A stretch of 64,000 nt of DNA from Liopterus haemorrhoidalis (lineage: Eukaryota; Arthropoda; Insecta; Coleoptera; Dytiscidae), in NCBI GenBank assembly GCA_963971575.1, contig OZ020611.1, positions 61,351,381 to 61,415,380 of the forward strand, read 5' to 3'. Below are positions 1 to 11,149 of the stretch, in pieces; position 1 is the stretch's first letter, and each line of letters opens with the position of its first letter. Position numbers and translations under genes: made by a program. The notes under the pieces were generated by a model. It was not told the origin of the DNA, did no database searches, and saw only the letters and a list, made by a program, of their open reading frames with translations.

Positions 1-2039
1 ATAGCTCCCCAAATATATATCTTTTTAATAACTGCATTGAACACAAAGAAATTTTTCTCATTTTTGCTGTTAAGTAAATTATATATGAGATATTTCAACC
101 TTATAAGTAATACTCCCGTTGCCCACTTGATAATTTTATAAAAACTGAATCGAAAAGAAAAAAATATATATTTTTTTCTTCATTCACATTTTTGATTTAA
201 ATTAAATTAATTATAGTGAGATTATTCAATATTTTAGTTATAAGGTGTACCCCCGTAACTCGTAAATATTCATCTAATTGAAACAATGAATTGAACAAAA
301 CAGATTTGTATTCTTACTATAAATGATTTTGGAAAACTCAATAATAAGGAGATATTTTATAATTAAGGAGATATTAAGGAGATATTAAATAATCAGTTTT
401 AACCCCGAACCGTCCCCCTAGAAAAAAATAAATAAATAAATAAGATGTATCATAGTCTATGTTCGAATCTCTGTTTTACTATATCCTCAGACCAACTTAC
501 GTGAAAAAAAATCTAGCCGTTTTTACGTGAATCTCAGACAGACAGACAGATACACGGACAGAGAAAAATCGATTTTTTTGATTTTGCGCTCATCGCCCAG
601 CGCCCATCATGAGGCCCCGCTCTCTTATCAAACCTCGCGCCTCTGGCAAATGCCCCAACTCCACCCCGTTGCTACGGTGCTGAATTTAAGGACCGTACTG
701 TGACATCACTCTCGTACTACGGATTTTCTTCAACAAATGATGAAACGGAAACCGCAATACTGTCTGCTGTACAAAAGTACAGTAGTGATTGTATAAAATA
801 CCAAGAAATAATGTAGAATAGAGCGGTTATCTATTTTTCAGAATAAAGTGTTTATTTATAAACATTGTCGTTGAGCAGTACGACTGAGGACAAGTTTTTG
901 TCAGTCTGCACTGAGTGATTCAATCGCTTCATGCAACTTGTGGTCTGTGATGTGTTCATAATAGCAACGAATAGAGTAACAGTGATAAGTTTCAATCGGT
1001 TACTAACCCACTTCCTTTTCCCTTCAAGATAACAAATGGCTAATAAGCACTTTTTATCAGGTTTCACACAACGATAGCTGTCACTGTTTTCTAAGATTAG
1101 TTGCAAATGTATTTTTATTACGATTTCTTTTGTGCTATATTTAGACTACATATAATAGAAAATATGTGATTATGCGAAGCGTACTATAATTTTTGTAGCC
1201 AATGTGATAATATTTTTTGCCATAATCACATCAAAATCCACAGTATTTTAAATACCATTTTCCATCCTTTAATCTAAGCACAAAGAGCTTTTATTTTAAT
1301 CCATAACAATAATCTGACAATGATTTATTGAAGATATGAGTTAGAAGTAATGCGATATTAATAAAGCGCTCACTGCTATGCAGTGGCATAACTATACTTA
1401 ATTTTTTTAAAGAATGAAGTGTGGGCAAGATAGGAGCTATTTCGATCTTTGTTTTAATTGGGTAAGAACGTGGCAAAGTTTACGGCAGGTTTACACTGTA
1501 GAAAAATAAATTTCTGTCTCAACATATTCTATTTGTCTCTGTTATTTTAACCCAAATTTGTAAACATAGGCGTACAAACTAAGTTTATAGTGAATATGTT
1601 ACTACTTATTCTAATGAGTAAACGTTTAAATAATGTTAGAATATAAAAGCCAGTGAATAAACAGATTTGAAATTCATTTAGAATATATATATTAAGAGAA
1701 ATATTTTAAAATGAAGTCGCCTGAAAATGAATTAATGTACATACGCCTCTGGTATCAAACACGACAGTTGTTTAGCTGTCAACTGTCATATTCTTTGCTG
1801 TCAATGAGCGCCATATAAATAATTTGTGTTACCGTTACATGTATTTACGTCCGTATTACGTTTGTGTTATAGTGTCGATTAAATATAAACTTGAAGTGAA
1901 GAAGAATCCATTGATGATTTGGACTGATTTCCAATATTATTTTATATATTTTTCTTATTAAGTTTTGTATAAATAATAAATTTTAATCAAATTTTCTATT
2001 GTTATATTATTTTTTATATGTGACAGGTTTGTGTAAATA
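1..2039. other. AT-rich region without recognisable gene
   Basis: I see no coding region here: the short reading frames show no family signature and have AT-rich, low-complexity composition. Small landmarks are a 3-4 copy tandem of an ~11-bp unit (GGAGATATTAA) at about 347-388, an AAAT run near 425-443, and a short CAGA run (535-552) followed by GC-richer sequence to about 720. That last layout resembles the tail of an unidentified old repeat. Confidence 0.6.
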
Positions 2040-2521
2040 TAAACAGTTCACTTTTGTAAGAACAAACTAAGAGGGAATTTTGTTTTCAATAGTTTGCACC
2101 TTTGAAGCTGTATGTCATGTTGGTATTAAAAATGTCACTTTTTTAAAATGTCGATCCATTTGACATATGTCATAATGAAAAATTATATTATCTGTCTCAT
2201 TTTATAATACGGAACTAACAGGAAAAGTTCATTTCTTATGTTGTATATTGACAATACATTTATAATATTATCATAGTATTGGTTCACACGGATACGCCAA
2301 AGTCTGTTTACACCACAACAGTCACCAAAGTAACCAGATCTAGTTTCGTATTACAAATTGAGACAGATTATATCTTAATTATAATGATCATAACCTTATC
2401 AACCTAAAGTCGGTTTTACAGCGTAAGGAATATTTTTAATTGACATTTAAAGTCAGTAATACACTATAAAAGTAACGAAAATAACCAAATCTCCTTTGTT
2501 CTTACAAAAGTGAACAGCTTA
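2040..2521. mobile_element. MITE family B, copy 1 (contains MITE A1)
   Basis: The ends are inverted repeats of about 25 bp (outer parts TAAACAGTTCAC and, reversed, TAAGCTGTTCAC, followed by TTTTGTAAGAACA) flanked by TA. The element is non-coding. With the nested A1 element (2188-2370) and its TA duplication removed it is 297 bp, almost exactly the 298 bp of the second copy at 3917-4214, and the two align throughout. TA duplication and short TIRs suggest the Tc1/mariner superfamily; the superfamily is inferred because there is no transposase inside. Confidence 0.85.
2188..2370. mobile_element. MITE family A, copy A1, nested in B1
   Basis: The 183-bp element has TIRs T(T/A)ATCTGTCTC continuing for about 30 bp on each side and TA duplications at 2186-2187 and 2371-2372. 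The insertion is proven inside the window: B2 carries the uninterrupted site near 4051-4077, where the flanking sequences join with a single TA. It is non-coding and shorter than A3 (483 bp), so it looks like a deletion derivative of the same family. Confidence 0.9.
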
Positions 2522-2851
2522 TAATATATTTTAATTATATTTTAAATTATTTGAAAATAAAATTAGAATTATTGAACTTATTTATAATTAATTTTAATTA
2601 TTGAACTATTCATTTATCTATATTTTACAATTTATTTAGAAATTAAGAATAATATAATCTGTCTCAATTTGTAATACGAAACTAAGAGGAAAATTTCATT
2701 TTTTATGTTGTCTATTTAAAATATCATCTTAGGGTGGTACTGCTGAAATGGCACCTTTCAAAACATTTGACAATTCATATTTGACATTAAATTATATGTC
2801 AATTTATTTTTTTTAATTGAAAAGTATTTTTATACAACCAAAATAAGAACA

Positions 2852-3190
2852 TGCCATCAGAAAATATGCATAAGAGACAACAATTAGATAAATATACAAA
2901 AAAAACACATATATAACGCTTATGGAAAACTTTTAGAAAAAAATGGAACAAAATTAAAAAGAAGCGAAATTATAGACCGTGTGGCAGATATTTTTTCAGT
3001 AAATCTTGGTGTCCTTTTTGTTGTGAAATATAAAATAATTTACTTATTTCAATTTCTTTAGATTTCTGAAGGAGAAGTAAGAAAAATTTTAAATGAAGGT
3101 GTAGAAAATTTAAGACCGACGAACATGGGAAGAAGTAATAATAAGAAAACAGATAGAACCACAGACTACATGTTTCGAAAAGATTTTTAG
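2852..3190 (+). pseudogene. N-terminal transposase remnant inside A2, with a predicted 63-bp intron
   Basis: An ATG at 2852 opens a frame that reads, after one frameshift near 2910, through a helix-rich segment (EIIDRVADIF) to a GT at 2999. A polypyrimidine tract ending in AG (3060-3061) follows, and the same phase then resumes with ISEGEVRKILNEG before a stop at 3188. A basic region followed by a helix-turn-helix of this type is what I know from the N-terminus of arthropod IS630/Tc1/mariner-related transposases, and it fits the TA duplications. The intron is inferred from reading-frame continuity and splice consensus. No DDE domain is present, so the copy is non-functional. Confidence 0.5.
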
Positions 3191-3320
3191 AGAAAAATTT
3201 GGGATTTACATTCAAAAAATGAATATTTTTGTTTAACACAAATATGTTATTAAATTTTGCAAAACAAGAATTAGATTTTAAGGGCAGCAGAATAAAATGA
3301 TAAATTATTATTATATACTA

Positions 3321-3803
3321 TTATCTGTCTCATTTTGTAATACGAAACTAACAGGGAAACTTCATTTTTTATGTTGTATATTTAAAATATCATCTTAGGG
3401 TGGTAATTCTGAAGTAACACCTTTCAAAATATTTGACAATTCATAATTGATATTAAATTACCTATATGTCAACTTACTAACACAAATTGTATAAAACACA
3501 AGTTGACAAGTATTTGAAATATATTTTATACAACCAGAACAGAAATTATGAATAAACGAAATAAAATGAAATAAAGATTTGTATATAATTCAAAATATTA
3601 GACATGTCAATCACAAATTTGACATGTCAATTTGGTATATGACATGTAGTTTTTGACTGAATATAACCTCAGTATAATGAAACTTCACCAAAAATGTAAA
3701 AGCCGGATTTACAAGTTTACATGGTTTCAAAAAAGTCTATATACACCACAACAGTCACCAAAGTAACCAGATCTAGTTTCGTATTACAAATTGAGACAGA
3801 CTA
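3321..3803. mobile_element. MITE family A, copy A3, nested in A2
   Basis: The 483-bp element has TIRs TTATCTGTCTC and, reversed, TAGTCTGTCTC, with TA duplications at 3319-3320 and 3804-3805. It is non-coding. Internally it has a pair of GACATGTCAA direct repeats near 3600-3632 that recur in the right arm of A2. It inserted into A2, a case of self-nesting within one family. Confidence 0.85.
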
Positions 3804-3916
3804 TATGTATTTTTGTTTTTTATATTTTATCACGATATTTCATTGATAATCGTAATATTTTTTTACTATTATACGAGTAATAATCGAAAGTTTGATGAAA
3901 TAAATATTAATATATA

Positions 3917-4214
3917 TAAGCGGTTCATTTTTGTAAGAACAAACTAAGAGGGAATTTTGTTTTCAATAGTTTGCACCTCTGAAGTTGTATGTCATGTTGG
4001 TATTAAAAAATGTCACTTTTTTAAAATATCGATCCATTTGACATATGTCATAATGAAAAATTATATCTTAATTATAATGATCATAACCTTATCAACCTAA
4101 AGTCGGTTTTACAGCGTAAGGAATATTTTTAATTGACATTTAAAGTCAGTAACACATCATAAAAGTAACCAAAATAACCAGATCTAGTGTGTTCTTACAA
4201 AAGTGAACAGCTTA
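3917..4214. mobile_element. MITE family B, copy 2, nested in A2
   Basis: The 298-bp element has TIRs TAAGCGGTTCA and, reversed, TAAGCTGTTCA, extending into TTTTGTAAGAACA, with TA at 3915-3916 and 4215-4216. It preserves the uninterrupted version of the site that A1 occupies in B1. It is non-coding and its internal sequence is closely related to B1. Confidence 0.88.
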
Positions 4215-4409
4215 TACATTCAAAATATTTGACATGTCAATCACAATTTTGACATGTCAATTTAGTAATAACCTCAATATGATGAAACTTAACCATAATT
4301 TAAAAGCCAGATTTACAAGTTCACATGATTCTACAAAAGTCTATTTACACCACAACAGTCACTAAAGTAACCATATCTAGTTTCGTATTACAAATTGAGA
4401 CAGATTATA

Positions 4410-5002
4410 GCAATTTTATGTATTTAAATTATAACTTTTGTAAAACAAATTTGTAGACGTCAAATTTATTTAATTTTAAATTATAAACTTTAATTTGATA
4501 CAGTGTGAAACCAGCCGCGCTCGCAGCGCCATCTTAAAAAACACTTCGTTCTTAAAAAAAAGGAGAGTATAGAACTCATCAGCCCTTATACGAAATATTT
4601 CTTGAGAACCTCTCTTAATTTATAAAGCTTGAATTTAAAAGTAAAAAATTTCAATCGCCAATTGTTTGGATAATAATATTGGGGTTTTGGGTTGGATTAA
4701 CTATTAATAATGTGTTAAACACGTGTTTAGAACACCGAAAAGGAAATAATAAAAATACATGCATATGAGCTAAAAGTGCAGCCTCGGAAGGCTTAAGAAG
4801 AAATTTCATAGACATTTTATTTAAATTTCATTTGGCATATTAGGTTATTTTTACATGAAAAACAACTTGCAAAAAAAATTGCAATATCTAACGCACTTTT
4901 TCAAAATTCCTTCTTGGGGGAGGACCCTCTCACCAGGTGGGGCACTCCATGCCCCCCAGTGATCGGCTACGCGTTCTGGTCGATCGTGGTAACAATATAA
5001 AT
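4410..5002. other. AT-rich intergenic sequence
   Basis: No coding signal. A GC-richer island at 4915-4990 (a run of CCCCC near 4953 and CGATCGTGGT) sits directly before family C copy 1 and may be the end of an unidentified repeat. Confidence 0.5.
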
Positions 5003-5491
5003 AAAAAATCAGCTGTGGCCACCACAGAACCGACCGCCATCATAAAGTACTTGTATAAAGTACATTCTAGCAGCAGAGTAGAAATAACTTGGCCTAATAT
5101 TTTCTAACAGAGATATTATTTATCATGACCATGGAAACGTTACATATAAGTATGAAAAAATTGAGACTTAAATTTTTTTTTTTAATTTTACAGAAATTTG
5201 TCGAAATTTTTGGATTTATCAAAAAACGTCTCAAAAAAAAGTTATTAGTTATTGCATTTATAGTAACTTTTGTTCAATAAATTTTTGGAAATATATTTCT
5301 GTTGCTAAATATTCGCAAAAATCTTAAAATCGACACGAGTAAACTCTCATTTCTAGTCAACCGATTTTTACCAAAAGTTGATCAACTCGTGTCATTAATG
5401 TCAAAAGCTTAAATATGCAGTTTCATAAAAATCCTTTTAGCCTAATTTGCTCTGCACGTGTACACAGACAGACGGACGGCCAGACGGACAG

Positions 5492-5525
<34 letters not shown>

Positions 5526-5656
5526 CGACAGACATCATGATAAAAATAGTCAAAACGTTATGTAGGGACCTCAATTCGTGGAGATCCATTGAAATCTCGA
5601 AATGTCAAAATCGGTATGATCACAATACCTCCCTTATATATGTTGACGGTCGGTAA
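5003..5656 (-). mobile_element. Family C interspersed repeat, copy C1 (HINE-like), with CAGA/CGGA microsatellite
   Basis: Element sense is taken as the minus strand. One end has a perfect hairpin (CTGTGG-CCA-CCACAG, 5013-5027), followed inward by ACCGACCGCCA. The other end has, inverted, ACCGACCGTCA (near 5642-5655), giving subterminal inverted repeats. A GTCT/GTCC-type array (5465-5535 as CAGA/CGGA) lies about 120 bp from that second end, with well-conserved flanks shared by C2 and C3. There is no target-site duplication that I can define. Subterminal repeats, a terminal hairpin and a GTCY microsatellite are the hallmarks of Helentron-associated elements such as DINE-1/mini-me; the assignment is inferred. 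Confidence 0.6.
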
Positions 5657-5659
5657 AAA

Positions 5660-6600
5660 GTATATCCCAAATACAAAAAGGTTGAACAGCCCTGATATAG
5701 TTGAATTGACCAGGTACATATAGGGATTTAACATATAAAAACAGATATATGCGATTTCCTGCTTCCTCGTTCGTTATACAGAAAAAAATTAAATATAAAA
5801 ATTGTTCAGAATTTTATTTTGAATTAAATATTTAATTTTTTTTTGTTTACTTTTTTCTGCTGAAATCTACAAATTATTAAAAATAGTGTGCCATGATGCC
5901 ATTATTTACTATACAGCTCCAATGTCAGGGCAAACCATGGTTAATATTTAGCAGAAAAAAAATTGTTTTAAATTAAAATATTTACCGAGTTCTAAATAAC
6001 CTAACACTTAAAACCTAAATACAAATGACAGGAAAATAACTGCATAAAATTATAGTACTATTTTTGTTTTCTACGGCCCACCTGATTTTCAATAATTCCG
6101 TGACTCTGTTTTTTTTTTTCTGTTTTTTATTTATAATTACTTTTATATTTTGTATATTTTATTTTATTCTAATATGTATAGTTTCCACTAAAAAATTAAA
6201 TTATTAAGTATTATGTAAATTTTCTTTGCAACATAAAATATTGCCTGGCAAGATTTCAGAAAATAAAGAAGGAGGACGTAAGCAATTTGCGTTTAACTGG
6301 AAAAAAGCATTTGTTTGTAAAAGGGTAAGAAACACTAATGGGTACACTGAGTACATCTTGAGGATGGTTTAATAATGGTTTAAAAATGATATGTTATACA
6401 TACTTGAATTTAATGTATGCTTACATGAAATGCTATTTTCACTTTATTTCATCTGGTCTAGATTTCTTTGCTGAAAACTTTCTTTCAATGGAGAAAATAA
6501 AACAATACTGAGATTTTATAACGTATTATTATTTATTATTGTTCTGGGTTATATTACTAGAATACATTCAAATTAAATGATATTTTCTTTTGAAGCCGTC
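5660..6600. other. AT-rich region without recognisable gene
   Basis: Homopolymer-rich, AT-rich sequence; no family-like reading frame on either strand and no terminal repeats that I could pair. Confidence 0.5.
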
Positions 6601-6608
6601 ATTTAGAT

Positions 6609-6710
6609 CAGTGTTACTCAAACTGTCTGATGTGGCGTACCAGTAGGTTTTACTTACAACGGTACCATATTTATGCCATATATTATACTATTGAACTTTG
6701 GCTAGCACTG
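6609..6710. mobile_element. 102-bp hAT-type MITE
   Basis: A perfect 8-bp target-site duplication, ATTTAGAT, lies at 6601-6608 and 6711-6718. The TIRs are CAGTGTTACTCAAACT and, reversed, CAGTGCTAGCCAAAGT (12 of 16 matching). An 8-bp duplication with CAGNG termini is diagnostic of hAT elements. It is non-coding. Confidence 0.85.
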
Positions 6711-6954
6711 ATTTAGATTATTATTACAACGGCTTCGTTTAATCGACGACAGCACTTCCCTACTAAAAGAAAACTATTCCACAAATTTCGATGAGAGTGG
6801 ACTCTGGATTTGCCACAAATAGCACAGGGTAAATTATATGTAGATTCAGGCAACATCGTCTGGAGTCTGGATTTGCGTTTATTGCGTACTAGTATCGCAC
6901 ACTATTCGTTCGCATTGCTGTATTCCGTTTGTCACTAGATTGCCATGCATTTCA

Positions 6955-7490
6955 ATAGAGGGGGCTTTCTGGCCAGTCTGCGCTGAGAAGCTGACATAAT
7001 TTAAGGTTATTTTTTAGCTTGTCTTTGTAGAATTGCTTAGGAGATCCCACACCTCGGCAGCCTTCTTCCAACTCTGAGTACAATAATCTTTTGAGAAGCT
7101 TAGTATTTTACATTCTTAGGACGTGTCCATACCACCGTAACTGAATTTGGTGCAACATGGCCATAATACTGACGAAATCAGCGTTAGCCAAAACTTCTGT
7201 GTTCGGCACATAATTTTGCCGTTTGACTCATAATATTGTTTTAAGGCTTCTTTGGTGGAATCTTTCTAGAGTTTTAATATTCCGTCTATAAAGACACCAT
7301 GATTCACTGTTGTAGATAAGAACAGGGAGCTGTAAATCTCCGCAACTCCATATAGATGTTATTAGAGCACCTAATGGCCTTCTATGCAGCGGATATTCGT
7401 TGTAACATTTCATCATTAAATGAACGGTTGCAGGTTTATATGCTACCTAGATACTTGAAAGACGTTACATTAATTGAGCCTTTACCATTT
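6955..7490 (-). pseudogene. LINE reverse transcriptase C-terminal fragment
   Basis: Reading the minus strand from 7490 gives FKYLGS (the post-RT motif). About 60 residues later comes LPVLIYNSESWCLYRRNIK, then LKRFHQRSL-type sequence, then QLRWYGHVLRM. This is the characteristic C-terminal region of RNase-H-less LINE ORF2 proteins, just before the element's 3' end. Several stops and frameshifts interrupt it. The YADD catalytic box lies outside the copy, so it is 5'-truncated. The clade is uncertain (Jockey/CR1-like or RTE-like). Confidence 0.75.
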
Positions 7491-7930
7491 ATGTTGAAAA
7501 AGGGGGGACTGCTGCTACGACTATGATATAACAGGGTGACAGATTTAGACTATATGCATACCTTTATCAAGTTTTGAGCTTACTATAATTTCCATCTTTT
7601 TGTCTTACGGTATTATTGGACCTTTTAATACTGCTATAATATTATAAATCTGACAAAATAAGCGTATCAGAAGGTAGGGACTTTAAGGTAGGGAAAAACA
7701 GTATCAGACACTCTAATATATTTAGTTCTAATTAAAACTAATTTTGTACTAAAGCGTTTTTCCAGCGTTTTTGTAATATAAGTCGAACATACCATATCGA
7801 ATATATCGTCATATCGAACATACCTAGTTTTACTATAAATATTATCACAAAGTTTTCAATGAATTTCCAGATGCTTAAAGATTTTAAATTTTATTTTAGT
7901 ACATAATACATAAATGTAATTTAAACAAAA
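7490..7930. other. AT-rich region without recognisable gene
   Basis: No coding or repeat structure recognised between the LINE fragment and the Tc1-like pseudogene. Confidence 0.45.
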
Positions 7931-7934
7931 AACA

Positions 7935-8645
7935 TCAATCAGTTTTCAAATGACCACATTTGGTCTTTACACAACTCTCAAATCTCTGCTGCCACTTGTC
8001 AAGAGAATTGAGAAGGATTTAAACGCAGGAAAATTATTTTTACTTATGAAAAGATTTTTAATATGGAAAAGACTTGCAATTGGCAAAACAACTGAGTGTA
8101 TTTTGCAAGCTCACGAGAAACATATTAGAAAGCGCCGAGGATATAAAAGAGTCCTTACTCTGCTTTAGTCCTTGGCTACGATGGTGACACTGAGGATAAT
8201 TTTTGTGGCAAAGGGGTAAAATCATCGACCAGAGTCTACCAGGGAACCGTGCTTAACTTGATAGTCAAAGGACTGATCACCTCCCTCTTCGCTAGTAACT
8301 ACTAGAGTTCCTAACAAGATTCAGTGCCAATCATGTAAGGCGAAAACAACGCAGTAGTGGTTTTAAATCAATAAAGTGATCTCTATTCCTCCTTGATTGG
8401 ACGTCCAATAGCTCGAACCTCAACTCTCTAGACTACAAATTGTGGTCCGTGCTTCTGAACATGGTCTCCAGGAAGCAACACTCTAATATCGCTACTCTGA
8501 ACCATTCCCTAATGGAGGCAGCGGAGAGTTTTCGTGCAAAAGCCTCCTATTGAAAAGTCTGAAACTCAGAAATTCTATTGAAAAGTGGCACAAGAGATTT
8601 AAAGCTGTGTATGAGGAGACCAGAGGTGGTCACTTATGAACTATA
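7935..8645 (+). pseudogene. Tc1-like transposase pseudogene (DDE domain remnant)
   Basis: In order, the plus strand shows LNAGKL followed by a decayed SDEK-type first catalytic box (reads LMKRF/DEK across a frameshift), then GVKSSTRVYQ. A DWTSNSSNLNSLDYKLWSVL segment follows, corresponding to the third-acidic-residue region of Tc1-type transposases, then a C-terminal IEKWHKRFKA-like stretch and GGHL. Multiple frameshifts and stops make it non-functional. The family usually ends near 340 residues; only the DDE half is visible. No TIRs were identified. Confidence 0.7.
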
Positions 8646-9046
8646 AGAAAATTAAAATATCATTGATCCTCTAGTGCCTAATACCACCTCAAGCCGGAGC
8701 ATGTAAAAATACAATACGTGCAAATTTCATCGAAATAACCGTCGCCGCCTAAAAACGACTGCACAGAGAAACAATTAAAAACGCCGATTGAGAAAAATTC
8801 CACGTGTGTTTGCTAAAAACAATCAATTGAGTGCAACAGTAGAAGTGTTACGAATCCGCTTTACGTTATATATTTAAAAAAAAAATCAGCTATGGCCACC
8901 ACAGGACTGACCACCATCACAAAGCACTTACATACATACAAAAAAGTCTCAAAAGAAAGTTGTTAGTTATTGTTTTTATAGCAACATTTGTTAAATAAAT
9001 TTTTTCGACATATTTCTCGGTTATGAAATATTCGCAAAAATCTTAA

Positions 9047-9396
9047 CCCTTTCCACTCCAAGCCCTTTTTTGTTTTTATTCCACCAGCTCCACGCCAAAA
9101 CTGCGTTTTTTTAACTTTTAGTTTTTTTTATATTCGATAATGCACAATTGGAGATAAGGTGTTGACGACAGCACGGTGCGATAACAACTAGTGTACTTTT
9201 GTATTATCGATACCTGCGCCAAAATAAATCCATCTCTCGACCATAGCCGGTACTAAAGTATCTTACGATTCTAGAATATGTTTCTTTCAATCGTGATCGC
9301 AAAAAGAAGTATTAAACCATGTCGAGTATCACTCGACATTGGAGATGCTGGAACAAAATTAATGTCGAGTGACACTCGACATTGGAGTAGAAAGGG
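9047..9396. mobile_element. piggyBac-type MITE, TTAA-flanked
   Basis: The target is duplicated as TTAA (9043-9046 and 9397-9400). The TIRs are CCCTTTCCACTCCAA and, reversed, CCCTTTCTACTCCAA. TTAA duplication with CCC-starting termini is the signature of piggyBac elements. Copies C1 and C3 show the same site uninterrupted with a single TTAA. Inside, near 9323-9386, are repeated inverted/direct copies of GTCGAGTGACACTCGAC-like sequence. It is non-coding. Confidence 0.85.
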
Positions 9397-9527
9397 TTAA
9401 GAGTAAACTCCCATTTCTAGTGAACCGATTTTTACCAAAAGTTGATACTCGTGCCATTGATGTCAAATGCTTAAATATGAAGTGTCATAAAAATTCTTTT
9501 TGCCGAATTTGCTCTGCACGTGTACAC

Positions 9528-9631
9528 AGACCGACGGACAGACAGACAGGCAGACAGAGAGACGGACAGACAGACAGACAGAGAGAGAGCCAGACAAAGA
9601 GTCAGACAGGCAGATAGACAGACAGACAGAC

Positions 9632-9668
<37 letters not shown>

Positions 9669-9690
9669 GGCAGGCCGGCAGACCGACAGA
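9528..9690. repeat. (CAGA)n-type microsatellite of C2
   Basis: The imperfect tetranucleotide array has CAGA units mixed with CAGG, CGGA and GAGA. It reads as long Thr-Asp-Arg-Gln or Cys-Leu-Ser-Val frames on the two strands; those frames are artefacts of the array. Confidence 0.9.
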
Positions 9691-9819
9691 CATCATGCTA
9701 AAAATAGTCAAAACGTTATACAGGTCCTCAGTTCGTGGAGATCCATCGAAATCTCGAAATGTCAAAATCGGTATGATCACGATACCTCCCTTATATTTGC
9801 TGGCGATCGGTAATCAAAA

Positions 9820-10739
9820 TAAATAATTTGCATAACTAAAGGCATTGTATTTATCTAATAATAAACATAACAGAAAAATAAAAGAATTATTGTTATTATT
9901 TTACCCATATAAACTTTTTGCCACAAATAAACCCTTTTGGCACAACCTGCCAAGATCTTACTCTTGGTGGGCTTACCATTTATAAGTCTACAGGTAATAA
10001 GTGACACTTAAGGTTAAATTTGAATACAAATTTAGCATTAGTGACCCTCCATTAAACCACCATATATATGGCATATAGAAACATATGCATCTTGTGGAAT
10101 TTCATTAAAAACTTTGAGTCAGTATTTATAGTAAAACTAGGTATTCCTTTCTTGGTTGCATATTTTGTTAAAAATATATCATTTCCTTAGTTTGTGCTCA
10201 ACTTTATCTACAGTTTCTACTAAATTATGATTTATATATAGCGAATATTAACAATGTAACAAAATTTAAAGAAATTTAAAGTGGGTGTAGATTTTTTCTG
10301 AGCTCAGACAAAAAACACTGATTGAAGATTATTTAATTTTCTCTATTTCAAGGTTCCTAGAACTAGTGTGTATGTAAATTAAATAAAGATACATGTATCG
10401 ATAGGTGTAGGAAACAATTCAACATATGGTGTGAAAAAATATTTCATTTAACATCAAACAGGAAGTGTGCCACACCATTAAGTACAATTAACTGCGTGTA
10501 AAGGAAAATTAAAATTATTTCCAAAATATTTAACGATAGTAGTTACGTAGATTGTAGCTACAATATTTTATTCATATATCATAAGGAATTTCCTTTTTCG
10601 CTTTCCTTAATTATTGGAACTACTAGAACTTTTATATTTTTGTAATATTCTTATAACTTATTTAACCTTATGTTATTAACGTCAACCGACTTCCGAAAAA
10701 TAAATAGAAATCGTAATAATAATGAGAAAAAAATAAGAT
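9820..10739. other. AT-rich region without recognisable gene
   Basis: No gene, no pairable terminal repeats. A GATACATGTATC palindrome near 10388 is isolated. Confidence 0.45.
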
Positions 10740-10751
10740 ACAAATAATAAT

Positions 10752-11055
10752 CATCATCATTGACGCGATAGCCCATGGTGAGCCTAAGCCTCCTGTTTCT
10801 AGGTTTCATGACCGTGTTTCCAATCAATATACATTCAGGAGTAATATGGTCAGTATTACATCCATTTTTAGCGTACAGAGAAAGGCACCTACAATTTATA
10901 GCCGGTTGCGAATGGCTAACCAGAACCTATCATTTGTATAAATATTTTTACATAAATTATTTGACGTAAGCAGGAATTGAACTCACGTCCATGCCCTAGC
11001 TTAGCGGTAAAATAGCAGGTACAAACGATTTAACGTTTGCAGATACAGTCTTGCA
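10752..11055 (-). mobile_element. tRNA-derived SINE, family S1, copy 1
   Basis: The minus-strand element has a tRNA-like head (B-box-like GAGTTCAATTCC, near 10971-10985) and a 3' end rich in ATGATGATGA. It is flanked by the 12-bp duplication ACAAATAATAAT (10740-10751 and 11056-11067). A second copy with its own duplication lies at 17578-17891, so the boundaries are supported independently. The A box is poorly conserved. The AATAAT-rich duplication is partly low complexity. Confidence 0.78.
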
Positions 11056-11149
11056 ACAAATAATAATAGTAATAATAATTTGACTGATGACAATATTCTT
11101 TGATGCTGCCCATAAAGGATTAACTTGGTTGATATCATAACTTTGAGGC

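Larger units (their letters stand above)
2655..4407. mobile_element. MITE/transposon family A, copy A2 (contains A3 and B2)
   Basis: The outer ends are inverted repeats beginning TAATCTGTCTC on both sides, flanked by TA at 2653-2654 and 4408-4409. It encloses A3 (3321-3803) and B2 (3917-4214); subtracting both leaves about 968 bp. The right part (4217-4407) aligns with the right part of A3, including the paired GACATGTCAA motifs. The unique left part (about 2850-3250) carries a transposase-like remnant, so A2 is the most informative member for the source of the family. Confidence 0.8.
8880..9815 (-). mobile_element. Family C interspersed repeat, copy C2, interrupted by a piggyBac-like MITE
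   Basis: It aligns with C1 at both ends: the degenerate CAGCTATGGCCACCACAG hairpin region at 8888-8905, the conserved block around 9405-9535, the microsatellite and the terminal block 9690-9815. The alignment is split by a 350-bp insertion at 9047-9396. The CAGA-type array (about 9528-9690) is longer than in C1 and interspersed with CAGG and GAGA variants. Confidence 0.65.
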
